From assembly GCF_000372885.1 (NCBI RefSeq), contig NZ_KB889967.1:1140786-1204785 (forward strand): a stretch of 64,000 nt of DNA, read 5' to 3'. This document shows positions 7,640-14,984 of this stretch, piece after piece; the stretch's first letter is position 1, and each line of letters opens with the position of its first letter. Both the position numbers and the translations under genes were made by a program. The notes beneath the pieces are model-generated. The model was not told where the DNA came from. It did not search any database and worked only from the letters and a program-made list of their open reading frames with translations. This DNA is from Methyloversatilis thermotolerans. Its GTDB lineage: Bacteria > Pseudomonadota > Gammaproteobacteria > Burkholderiales > Rhodocyclaceae.

Positions 7640-9853
7640 ATGACCCATTCCGTTTCCGGGCCCTCCTTCGGGCGGCTCGTGTTCGCTTTCGCCCTTGCGC
7701 TGGGCACGTCCGCGTCCGTCGCGCAGGTGGTCAGCGACGACGATGCAGCCGACAACGCAGAGAACGTCGTCGAACTGCCGGACGTGAAAGTCCAGGACAC
7801 CCGCATCGATGATCGCATCGACCGCTCGCGTTCCATTACGCGGATCGACAGCGAAGAAATGCAGAAGCGCATGCCCGGCAATATTTTCGACGCGGTGCGC
7901 GATGTGCCCGGCGTGCAGATCAATGGTGGCGTGCGCGCCAGCGGCATGACCTTCGAAATCCGCGGATTCAGCGATACCGAGGACGTACGCGTCAGCGTGG
8001 ACGGGGTGTCCAAGGGCTTCGAGAAATACCGCTTCGGCGGCACCTTCATCGAGCCCGAGCTGTTGAAATCCATCGAAATCCAGCGCGGCCCGCAGATCGA
8101 TGCGATGGCGGGTGCCGTCGGCGGCGCGGTCAAGGCGGAAACCAAGAATGCATCCGATCTGCTCGATCCCGGTCAACGGGTGGGCGCGACGGTGCGGACC
8201 AGCTTCGCGACCAATAACAGCGAGCGCATGCGCTCGGCCGCCTTGTATGGCCGTCCGCACGACAGGCTGGATCTGCTGTTCAATACGCTGGAAAGGGATT
8301 CGCAGAACATCAAGCTGCCCGATGGCAGCCGATACGCGAATTCGGCAGTGCAGACCGACAGCGCACTGCTCAAGACGTCCTGGTGGGTGACCGACGAACT
8401 GATCTGGAGCTATTCGCTCACCCGCTACAAGGACGCGGGCCTGCAACCTTACGATGCCGCGACCGGCAACCCGGGGGTCGGCGGCATCGTGAGGAGACAG
8501 ATCGACGATACGACGCATGCCCACACTATCCGTTACCAGCCGGCCGACAATCCGCTGATCAACACACGTGCCAGCTTCGGCTACAGCGCTACGGAACTGG
8601 TCGATCAGCACCGCCTCGGCCTGTCCACTCTGGTCAGTTCGAGCAATCCGTCGCGCGACGATTTCTGGACTTACCGGCATACCACCCTGGGCCTGTCCAA
8701 CCTGTCCGATTTCGGCCCGGGCTTCGGGCTGGACAGCCGCAAGCTGCTCATCGGCATCCAGTACGACAAGAACCGGCGCGAATCGCTTACTTTCGTCGCC
8801 AATGCCTTGACACAACAGAACCAGTTTCCGGGTGGATACAACCCGCAACAACCGCCCGGCACCCGGGTTGCACACGGTGTCTACGTCCAGCCTCAACTCA
8901 CGGCAGGCATCGTCACGCTGATGCCCGGCCTGCGCTATGACTACAGCAAGGTGATCGCGGAAGGTCCGGCCGCCGTGACGCTGGCCAATGCGGGCGAAGC
9001 GGACCGCATCACCGTGAAGCGCTACAGTCCGAGTCTGGGCATCCTGGTCGATCCCGTGCGCGGCTGGACGCTGTTCTACAACTACGCGGAGTCCTTTCGT
9101 CCCCCATTGGTCGACGAGTACTTTTCATCGGGCATCTACAGCCGCTGCCTGGCCGGCTACGTGGGCGCTGCACGCCGGTCAACGGACATGTGCGGAGACG
9201 CCTACCTGCCGCAACTGAACACGACGCGGGAGTTCGGGACATCCTGGCGTTACGCTGATCCGCTCACGGCGCGTTCGCTGTCGGCCAAACTCACCTACTT
9301 CGACATCCGCTCGACCCAGTTGCTTGATTCCATTACCGCGGTCGGTACCGAAATCGTGCAACCCGGTCATTCCGAGCGTCACGGCGTCGAGCTCGAATTG
9401 AATGCCGCCTACGGACGCTACTTCGGCAGCTTCAGCTACAGCTATCTGCGCGGTGACATGTTTACCTGCTATGGCAGCGGCATCTGCTACGTGACCGGCT
9501 CCCGCCCCAACCTGCCGCAATCGGCACCGCTCAGAGGCGCTGGCGAAAGTGCATCGCTGCGCGTCGGCGCAGGTTTCCTGGACGGTATGCTGGAGCTGGC
9601 CTACACACTGCGTATCGTGTCCGGACGCGAAGCCTATGGCGCAGTCATGGTCGGCGGCAGCGCCGAAGTACTTGAACTTGACGGCTACCGCCTGCACGGC
9701 GTGCAGATGTCGGTTCGCCCGAATCGCCACGTCGAGTTCCAGGTCGCGGGGGAAAACCTGGGCAACGCCTCCTATTACACGATGGCCGGCCAGTCGCGCG
9801 GCATCCCGGCGGCCGGACGCAATGTGCGATTCGCGCTCACGCTGCGCTATTGA
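7640..9853 (+). CDS. TonB-dependent receptor, haemoglobin/transferrin/lactoferrin type
   Basis: A 737-aa outer-membrane gated porin. It has a signal peptide to about residue 29 (VAQ), then the plug domain (LPDVKVQDTRI; AVRDVPGVQINGG; FEIRGFSD; IEIQRGPQIDAMAGAVGG) and a 22-strand barrel ending in aromatic-final RNVRFALTLRY. The SFRPPLVDEYF stretch resembles the FRAP region of haem receptors, but no NPNL motif is seen. The ligand is inferred to be haem from the hmuSTUV genes 1.2 kb downstream and hemP upstream. It is flanked on both sides by related PEP-CTERM genes, which is unusual. Confidence 0.88.
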   Translation: MTHSVSGPSFGRLVFAFALALGTSASVAQVVSDDDAADNAENVVELPDVKVQDTRIDDRIDRSRSITRIDSEEMQKRMPGNIFDAVRDVPGVQINGGVRASGMTFEIRGFSDTEDVRVSVDGVSKGFEKYRFGGTFIEPELLKSIEIQRGPQIDAMAGAVGGAVKAETKNASDLLDPGQRVGATVRTSFATNNSERMRSAALYGRPHDRLDLLFNTLERDSQNIKLPDGSRYANSAVQTDSALLKTSWWVTDELIWSYSLTRYKDAGLQPYDAATGNPGVGGIVRRQIDDTTHAHTIRYQPADNPLINTRASFGYSATELVDQHRLGLSTLVSSSNPSRDDFWTYRHTTLGLSNLSDFGPGFGLDSRKLLIGIQYDKNRRESLTFVANALTQQNQFPGGYNPQQPPGTRVAHGVYVQPQLTAGIVTLMPGLRYDYSKVIAEGPAAVTLANAGEADRITVKRYSPSLGILVDPVRGWTLFYNYAESFRPPLVDEYFSSGIYSRCLAGYVGAARRSTDMCGDAYLPQLNTTREFGTSWRYADPLTARSLSAKLTYFDIRSTQLLDSITAVGTEIVQPGHSERHGVELELNAAYGRYFGSFSYSYLRGDMFTCYGSGICYVTGSRPNLPQSAPLRGAGESASLRVGAGFLDGMLELAYTLRIVSGREAYGAVMVGGSAEVLELDGYRLHGVQMSVRPNRHVEFQVAGENLGNASYYTMAGQSRGIPAAGRNVRFALTLRY

Positions 9854-10103
9854 GCCAGGATTCGCGCGGATTCCCGCACGTTTCATCGCATGCCGGTCCG
9901 GACCCGGCTCACGATGCCCGCGACGCGTCGCGGCAATGCGATGGCCAGCAGGCGCTTCATGCGGCTTTCGCTGCCGGGCTGACGCCCTGCATGGCGCCGG
10001 ATGCATAGGCAGGTCGCGGTTAACATTCTCCGGGTTGACGCATAACTGCGAATCATTATCATTCATAAAGTCGGCTTTTGTCTTTTCAATGTGGATCGAA
10101 TTC
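9854..10103. promoter_or_regulatory. Intergenic region with a strong Fur-box-like operator (10047-10066)
   Basis: No gene is seen. The block TGCGAATCATTATCATTCAT at 10047-10066 is the best Fur-box match in the window; its AATCATTATCATT core matches the classical GATAATGATAATCATTATC half-sites. TTGACG at 10035-10040 is a possible -35 element. It should control the 62-aa gene and possibly the second PEP-CTERM gene and hmuSTUV. Confidence 0.65.
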
Positions 10104-10292
10104 ATGACAGACACCGGCCAGAACGCCCAGGCACTGAAAGCGCGCCTCGGTACCTTGCTCGATGAGCTGATACGCCATGACGGCTTCGGTTCGCTCAAGG
10201 TCGAGGTGCGCCTGCTCAAGCGCGGGCAGAAGGAAGTGATCATCGACTGCGGCAAGCAGTATCGATACGTGATCGACTTCGTACCGGGTTGA
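10104..10292 (+). CDS. Unknown 62-aa protein of the haem locus
   Basis: It directly follows the strongest Fur-like box. The protein begins MTDTGQNAQALKARLGTLL, is predicted helical in the first half, and ends in a beta-rich, basic stretch (KVEVRLLKRGQKEVIIDCG, then KQYRYVIDFVPG) with one Cys. There is no signal peptide, so it is cytosolic. An in-frame ATG at 10089 would add five residues; neither start has a clear ribosome site. I do not recognise it. Its position between a haem receptor and hmuSTUV suggests a haem or iron role, which is inference only. Confidence 0.65.
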   Translation: MTDTGQNAQALKARLGTLLDELIRHDGFGSLKVEVRLLKRGQKEVIIDCGKQYRYVIDFVPG

Positions 10293-10396
10293 CCTGCAAT
10301 CGTCCAGCGGCGCGAGGCCGCGGACAGTCAACCTTTTCCCTACATACAGACTTGCCTTCGCGGGGAAGGAAGCATCTGATCCAGGACATCACCAGA

Positions 10397-11041
10397 ATGC
10401 TCATCCGTCCCTTTCTCGGCGCACTGCTGATCAGTGCCCTCCCCTTGCAAGCCCATGCGCTCAGCGGCAGTTGGGACAGCCCCCTGGCTGGCCTGTCCGG
10501 TACGGGCAGTTCCGCATCCACCGCATGGATTGCCGACGGCATCGGCGCAGAGTGGAACCGCTTCGACAATCCGCTCACCGACAACAGTCCGGATATCGCC
10601 GGTAGCGGCACGCTCAGCCAGACGCTTCCAGGCGCCGGCAGCTTCCTCACCAGCACCGGCAATCTATACAGTTCAGGGGGACCGGCCAGTTTCAGCGTCG
10701 CCCTCGATGCGGCCCTCAGCGGCACCTGGACGATATGGCTGCGGGTCGCCACCCAGGGTACCGTGGCGGACGACATCGCCACGCTCAATGGCGTCACCGC
10801 CAGCAAGACCGTGAGTTACAGCTCGACGCTCGGCGGCTTCGGCGGCAGTGAAGAGGAAGCATGGTGGAGCTGGACGGTGACCAGTCCGCTGTCGCTCGAT
10901 TTCCTCTTCACCAGTTCCGCCGCCCATATGAGTCTGGACCAACTTGCGATTCTCGCCGCGCCGGTGCCCGAACCGCGCGCCTGGATGCTGCTTGCATCCG
11001 GTCTGGCGCTGCTCGGACTGGCCCCGCTTCGCAGACGCTGA
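10397..11041 (+). CDS. PEP-CTERM exported protein (second of two paralogues)
   Basis: A 214-aa secreted protein with signal peptide (LIRPFLGALLISALPLQAHA), a Gly/Ser/Thr-rich beta-type body and a C-terminal VPEPRAW sorting motif, a hydrophobic segment (MLLASGLALLGLAPL) and terminal RRR. It shares several blocks in the same order with the PEP-CTERM protein at 6940-7593, so the two are diverged paralogues bracketing the receptor. It ends 12 bp before hmuS, which makes co-transcription with the haem-handling genes likely. Confidence 0.86.
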   Translation: MLIRPFLGALLISALPLQAHALSGSWDSPLAGLSGTGSSASTAWIADGIGAEWNRFDNPLTDNSPDIAGSGTLSQTLPGAGSFLTSTGNLYSSGGPASFSVALDAALSGTWTIWLRVATQGTVADDIATLNGVTASKTVSYSSTLGGFGGSEEEAWWSWTVTSPLSLDFLFTSSAAHMSLDQLAILAAPVPEPRAWMLLASGLALLGLAPLRRR

Positions 11042-11053
11042 CAGGAACCCGCC

Positions 11054-12109
11054 ATGACTGGATACGCCACCCCCCAGGACCTTCACAAGGCTTTTCACGC
11101 GCTGAAAGCGGAACGCCGTCTGCGCAATCGCGATGCCGCGCAGGCGATGGGCATCACGGAATGCGAGGCCATCGCCAGTGGCGTCGGTGTGGACGCAGTA
11201 CGGCTGGCCGCCCCGCTCGATGCATTGTTCCGCCGCATGCCCGAATTGGGCGAAGTGATGGTACTGACCCGCAATGAAGCGGCCGTGCACGAGAAGACCG
11301 GCCGCTTCGAGCAGGTCTCCGGCGATGCGAAGGTGGGTCTCACGCTCGGCGTGATCGACCTGCGCATATTCTTCGGCCGCTGGGCCCATGGCTATGCGGT
11401 GGTCGAACAGACCCCGCGCGGCGAATCGCGCAGCTTCCAGTTCTTCGACGCGCACGGGGAGGCGGTGCACAAGGTGTACTCGCGCGCCGACACCCGGCTC
11501 GATGCCTGGGACACCCTGGTGCGTGAACACGCTGACAGCAATCAGTCTCCCGGCGAGACCGTGGTCGCGAAGGACGCTCCGGTGGCCGAAAAGCCGGCGG
11601 AACAGATCGACGTCGAGCGCTTCCGTCAGGACTGGCTGGCGATGAAGGACACGCACGAGTTCTTTCCGCTGCTCGGCCGTCATGGCGTGTCGCGCCGGCA
11701 GGCGCTGCAGTTCGCGCCGGCCGGGCATGCGGAACGCATCGGCAACGAGCGCATCCAGCAGATGCTGGACAGCGCGGCGCGCGATGGCACATCCATCATG
11801 TGCTTTGTCGGCAATCCGGGCATGATCCAGATCCACACCGGCCCGGTGCACCGGATCGAAGTGATGGGGCCATGGCTCAATGTGCTGGACCCGGGATTCA
11901 ATCTGCATCTGCGCACCGACCTGGTCGAGCAGGCGTGGATCGTGCGCAAGCCGACGTCGGATGGTGTCGTCACATCGGTCGAACTGCTCGACGCCGCCGG
12001 GGAAACGATCGCGCTGTTCTTCGGCGAACGCAAGCCCGGCAAGCCGGAACGGGAAGACTGGCGTGCGCTGGTCGCCACGCTGTCGTCCCCGGCCAGCCTC
12101 GCCGCATGA
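11054..12109 (+). CDS. hmuS: Hemin-degrading/haem-carrier protein HmuS
   Basis: Cytoplasmic haem-binding protein that receives haem from the HmuUV importer and either transfers or degrades it. The 351-aa length and two tandem HemS-like halves (about 25-160 and 195-340) fit the family. Landmarks include LHKAFHALKAERRLRNRDAA at the start, GVIDLRIFFGRWAHGY in the first half and MCFVGNPGMIQIHTGPV in the second. AGGAA lies 9 bp before the ATG. Its stop overlaps the hmuT start, which indicates translational coupling in hmuSTUV. Confidence 0.93.
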   Translation: MTGYATPQDLHKAFHALKAERRLRNRDAAQAMGITECEAIASGVGVDAVRLAAPLDALFRRMPELGEVMVLTRNEAAVHEKTGRFEQVSGDAKVGLTLGVIDLRIFFGRWAHGYAVVEQTPRGESRSFQFFDAHGEAVHKVYSRADTRLDAWDTLVREHADSNQSPGETVVAKDAPVAEKPAEQIDVERFRQDWLAMKDTHEFFPLLGRHGVSRRQALQFAPAGHAERIGNERIQQMLDSAARDGTSIMCFVGNPGMIQIHTGPVHRIEVMGPWLNVLDPGFNLHLRTDLVEQAWIVRKPTSDGVVTSVELLDAAGETIALFFGERKPGKPEREDWRALVATLSSPASLAA

Positions 12110-12939
12110 TGCGCTGGCTGCTGTCCTTTGCCCTGGCATGGTGTGCTGCCGCTCACGCGACCGCCGACAGGCTGGTGACCGTGGGCGGTGCGGTAACGGA
12201 AATCGTCCACGCGCTGGGCGCCTCGGATCGCATCGTCGCGACCGACACCACCAGCACCTGGCCGCCCTCGCTGCAGCACCTGCCGCGGATAGGCTATCAG
12301 CGCACGCTGGCCGCCGAGGGCGTGCTGTCGGTGCGCCCCACGCGCCTGATCGCCACTGCCGATGCCGGCCCGCCCGCCGTGCTGACGCAGTTGCGCGGCG
12401 CTGGCGTGAACATCGTGCAACTGCCGCAGACGCACAGCGCGGAGGCCGTTGCCGAAGCGATACGTCGGGTGGCCGATGCGCTGGGGGAGCGCGAAGCCGG
12501 CGAGAAGCTGCTGACGTCCTATCGACGCGAATGGGAAGCCAGTCAGCGCGCCATCGCTGCACAGCCGACCCATCCGCGCGCGCTGTTCATTCTCGATCAC
12601 GGCGGCGGCAGTCCGATGGTGGCGGGCGACGATACCGCCGCCAGTGCGATGCTGCGCTACGCTGGCGCAACCAATGTGCTGGCCGGGCGCTTCAGCGGCT
12701 ACCGCCCGCTCACTGCTGAAGCCGCTCTGGCGGCAGATCCTGAGGTGATCGTGACCACCGACGAGGCGGTGCAGGCAGCCGGCGGCCGCACTGCCTTCCT
12801 GGCCCGTCCCGCGCTGGCGGCCCTGCCCGCTGCGCGCGCAGGGCGCCTGGTGTCGCTCGATGCCCTTCGCATGCTCGGATTCGGCCCCCGCCTGCCGGAA
12901 GCCGTGAGCGAACTGGCGCGAAAGATGCGCACACCGTGA
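12106..12939 (+). CDS. hmuT: Haem ABC transporter periplasmic binding protein HmuT
   Basis: A 277-aa periplasmic protein with a signal peptide (MRWLLSFALAWCAAAHATA) and no lipobox. It has the class III solute-binding fold typical of haem/siderophore carriers: RLVTVGGAVTEIVHALGA after the signal, RIGYQRTLAAEGVLSVRP, and a C-terminal LVSLDALRMLGFGPRLPEAV. Tandem ATGs at 12106 and 12109 overlap the hmuS stop. It delivers haem to HmuU. Confidence 0.93.
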   Translation: MMRWLLSFALAWCAAAHATADRLVTVGGAVTEIVHALGASDRIVATDTTSTWPPSLQHLPRIGYQRTLAAEGVLSVRPTRLIATADAGPPAVLTQLRGAGVNIVQLPQTHSAEAVAEAIRRVADALGEREAGEKLLTSYRREWEASQRAIAAQPTHPRALFILDHGGGSPMVAGDDTAASAMLRYAGATNVLAGRFSGYRPLTAEAALAADPEVIVTTDEAVQAAGGRTAFLARPALAALPAARAGRLVSLDALRMLGFGPRLPEAVSELARKMRTP

Positions 12940-13976
12940 ACGCCCCTGCCCTGCCCCTGCGTCGACCGGCCTTCGTGTTCGGATGCATCGGCACGCTGTC
13001 ACTCGCGGTGATGGCGATTGCCATCCTGTCCCTGGGTGCGGGCGCGGTGCCCATTCCGGCGCACCAGGTGCTGCGCGCACTGCTCGGGCTCGAACCCGGC
13101 ACCCAGGCGGAACTGGTAGTAAAGACCCTGCGTCTGCCCCGCGTTCTCCTTGGTCTGGTGACCGGAGCGGGTCTGGGCATGGCGGGCGCCACCCTGCAGG
13201 GTCTGATGCGCAATCCGCTGGCCGACCCCGGTCTGGTCGGCGTGAGCAGCGGCGCGGCACTGGCAGCCGCCTTCGTCGTGGTGCTCGGCAGCGCGCTCAT
13301 CGTGCCGGGAAGCTGGCTGGCCAGTGCTGCCTTGCCGCTTGCCGCGTTCGCCGGGGCCGCCGCAACCACCGCCCTGGTCTACGCAGCATCGCGTCGCGAC
13401 GGCCGCAGTTCGGTCACGCTCATGCTGCTGTCGGGTATCGCGATCAACGCACTCGCGCTCGCCGGCATCGGCCTGCTGCTGTTCATGGGCAGCGATGCAC
13501 AGGTCAGGCAGTTCACGTTCTGGACACTGGGCAGTCTTGCGTCCGCCACCTGGCCGGGCGTGGTCGTGACCGGCTGCATCGTGATGCTCGCACTCATGCT
13601 GCTTCTGCGCAGCGCCGGTCCGCTCGACGCGCTGGCGCTGGGCGAGGCGCAGGCGCAGCACCTGGGCGTCGACACCTCGCGGCTCAATCGCAACAGCATC
13701 GTGCTGATCGCACTGTCGGTCGGCGCGACGACGGCATTGACCGGTACGCTCGGCTTCATCGGCCTGATCGCACCGCATGTGGCCCGCCGTCTGGTCGGTC
13801 CGTCACATGCCTTGCTGCTGCCTGCCAGCGCACTGAGCGGTGCCGGACTGGTGATGCTCGCCGACAGCGCTGCACGCACCTGGGCCGCGCCGGCCGAACT
13901 TCCGGTGGGCGTGCTGACCGCCCTGCTGGGGGCCCCCTTTTTCATCATGCTGTTGCGCCGACGCGGCCCGCACTAG
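12936..13976 (+). CDS. hmuU: Haem ABC transporter permease HmuU
   Basis: A 346-aa FecCD/BtuC-type inner-membrane permease with about ten hydrophobic segments. Family motifs include LRLPRVLLGLVTGAGLGMAG, LMRNPLADPGLVGVSSGAAL and, near the end, GTLGFIGLIAPHVARRLVG, which contacts the ATPase. It starts at a GTG overlapping the hmuT stop by 4 bp. The following ATPase gene hmuV is frameshifted, so this permease may lack its own ATPase if the sequence is correct. Confidence 0.94.
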   Translation: MNAPALPLRRPAFVFGCIGTLSLAVMAIAILSLGAGAVPIPAHQVLRALLGLEPGTQAELVVKTLRLPRVLLGLVTGAGLGMAGATLQGLMRNPLADPGLVGVSSGAALAAAFVVVLGSALIVPGSWLASAALPLAAFAGAAATTALVYAASRRDGRSSVTLMLLSGIAINALALAGIGLLLFMGSDAQVRQFTFWTLGSLASATWPGVVVTGCIVMLALMLLLRSAGPLDALALGEAQAQHLGVDTSRLNRNSIVLIALSVGATTALTGTLGFIGLIAPHVARRLVGPSHALLLPASALSGAGLVMLADSAARTWAAPAELPVGVLTALLGAPFFIMLLRRRGPH

Positions 13977-13978
13977 TC

Positions 13979-14757
13979 ATGCTGTCCACTCACCACCTGA
14001 CGATCACCGTTCCCGGTCGCACCCTGCTGGATGCGGTGAGCATGAGCGTGCGCCCGGGCGAACTGCTGTGCATCATCGGCCCGAATGGCGCGGGGAAAAC
14101 CACGCTGCTGCGGTCGCTGGCAGGGGAAATCGACGCTGCGCGCGACCAGGTGCGGTTGGCCGGGCGCCTGCTGCGCGACATGTCGCCCACCGCGTGCGGG
14201 CCGTCTACGCCCAGCATCAGCGCAGCGATCTGGACTTCGCTGCGATCGACGTCGTGCTGCTGGGACGTTTCCCGCAGCACGGCGGTCGTCCCGGGCGCGA
14301 CGACCGGGCGATCGCGCTTGCCGCGATGACGCTGACCGGATCGCTGGAACTGGCCCACAGGCGTTGTGCCACGTTGTCCGGCGGCGAACAGGCGCGCGTG
14401 CATCTGGCGCGCGCGCTGGCGCAACTATGGACCGCGCCGGACGGGGGGCAGGCACTTCTTCTCGATGAGCCAGCCGCCGCGCTCGACCCGCACTGGCAGC
14501 ATCGCGTGCTTCATGTGGCGCGCGAATTCGCGCGCCAGCGCGGCTGCGCCGTCATGGCCATCGTGCACGACCTGAACCTTGCAGCGCGTTACGCCGACCG
14601 CATGCTGCTGCTCGACCATGGCCGCGTGCTGGCCGAAGGCGAGCCGGAGCAGGTATTGCGCTCGCCCTGTCTCGCCAGCGCTTTCGGATTGCGCTGCCGG
14701 CTGATCAACGACGCCGGAAGCGGACGCCCGGTATTGCTGACCGAAGCGGCGTTCTGA
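13979..14757 (+). pseudogene. hmuV: Haem ABC transporter ATPase HmuV, frameshifted
   Basis: The first frame (ATG 13979) gives a normal ABC start with Walker A GPNGAGKTT and continues to about LLRDMSPTA. The rest of the protein continues one frame over from about position 14196: VYAQHQRSDLDF, VVLLGRFP, signature LSGGEQARVHLARAL, Walker B ALLLDEP, and the switch region AIVHDLNLAARY. Joining the halves needs one extra base near 14190-14196 (within cccaccgcgtgcgg), so one base is missing there. All other motifs are intact, so this is either a recent inactivating deletion or a sequencing error. Without correction the product ends out of frame at about 14329 and lacks the ATP-hydrolysis motifs. Confidence 0.9.
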
Positions 14758-14777
14758 CTTGACGCGCTGCGTGCGCT

Positions 14778-14984
14778 TCAGCGCCGCGTGCCCTGTGCGC
14801 CGCCTTCCGCACCATCGCCGCATGCGGCGGTTTTCGATGCCGGCGAGCAATGGTTGCAGCCACCACACCCGGTGCCCGCAGCGCCCTGGCGCAAAGCCGA
14901 CAGCCAGCGCCAGGCACGACGGCCGACGACCGCGGCGCAGAAAGCCACCAGGCACAGCGCGATCAGGTCGGTCAGTCCGCTCAT
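14778..14984 (-). CDS. FeoB-associated Cys-rich membrane protein
   Basis: A 68-aa protein whose ATG overlaps the feoB stop (ATGA). One N-terminal membrane helix (LIALCLVAFCAAVVG) is followed by a basic stretch and the cysteine cluster CGGCNHC, then a Gly/Ala tail. This matches the short FeoB-associated Cys-rich membrane family often found in place of FeoC. It may assemble with FeoB at the inner membrane or sense iron or redox state; the function is not established. It is easily missed because of its size. Confidence 0.72.
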   Translation of the reverse strand: MSGLTDLIALCLVAFCAAVVGRRAWRWLSALRQGAAGTGCGGCNHCSPASKTAACGDGAEGGAQGTRR

